Source: Tritrichomonas foetus
Lineage: Eukaryota; Parabasalia; Tritrichomonadida; Tritrichomonadidae
DNA: 16,195 nucleotides
Reading direction: 5' to 3'
NCBI GenBank assembly: GCA_001839685.1
Contig: MLAK01000582.1
Coordinates: 167,040 to 183,234 of the forward strand
Below the pieces are notes generated by a model. It ran no database searches, was not told the origin of the DNA, and saw nothing but the letters and a program-made list of their open reading frames with translations. Of this stretch, positions 16,176 through 16,195 are shown piece after piece; the stretch's first letter is position 1; each line of letters begins with the position of its first letter. The position numbers and the translations under genes were made by a program.

Positions 16176-16195
16176 AAAAAAAAAAAAAAAAAAAA
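16175..16195 (+). repeat. terminal 21-base A tract
   Basis: An uninterrupted run of A closes the window, and a run of 13 A opens it at 1-13. Homopolymers at both ends are most simply explained as assembly break points. A retroposed poly(A) tail is an alternative, but nothing next to it looks like cDNA. Confidence 0.6.

Noticed and set aside
1..16195. tRNA, rRNA or CRISPR arrays
   Set aside because: No T-loop/anticodon arrangement, rRNA-like block or regularly spaced repeat was found on reading both strands by eye; a covariance-model scan would be more sensitive.

Overview
The window looks like nuclear DNA of a parabasalid protist, most like Tritrichomonas or Trichomonas. It is AT-rich, and the genes are intronless and on both strands. 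Several start codons sit a few bases downstream of a TCA-Py-(A/T) sequence, the form of the trichomonad Initiator (Inr). Two genes have an AACCGTTA octamer near their start that fits the published Trichomonas M3 core-promoter consensus. The mix of products (M60/TCAF-like protein, BTB plus discoidin protein, DENN protein, secreted GH20 hexosaminidase, FAM184-type coiled coil) also fits this group. The species assignment is inference.

Layout, left to right. Positions 1-501 (minus) hold a broken, truncated relative of the non-canonical poly(A) polymerase / Trf4-Cid1 nucleotidyltransferases. Positions 502-1523 show no gene. Positions 1524-4535 (minus) encode a 1003-residue coiled-coil protein with the conserved ends of the FAM184 family. 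Positions 4955-7018 (minus) encode a GH20 beta-N-acetylhexosaminidase with an intact active site. A 1.3 kb gene-free stretch follows, separating the minus-strand left half from the plus-strand right half. Positions 8385-11135 (plus) encode a TCAF/M60-like protein with an N-terminal dual-acylation motif and no visible zinc-protease motif. Positions 11427-11837 (plus) encode a 136-residue coiled-coil protein that I do not recognise. Positions 12680-14230 (plus) encode a DENN-domain protein. Positions 14394-15800 (plus) encode a BTB-like protein with a C-terminal F5/8 type C (discoidin) domain. The last 150 bases (16049-16195) hold palindromes and E2F-like sites, and look like the promoter of a gene beyond the right edge or the end of a repeat.

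The genes do not form an operon or a recognisable pathway. Each appears to have its own promoter with a very short 5' leader. Loose themes are surface or lysosomal glycan breakdown (hexosaminidase), membrane-attached or trafficking functions (acylated TCAF-like protein, DENN protein) and cytoskeleton-type coiled coils (FAM184-like, small coiled coil). I saw no tRNA, rRNA, CRISPR array or intact transposase gene. The window begins with 13 A and ends with 21 A, so it is probably a contig cut at homopolymers.
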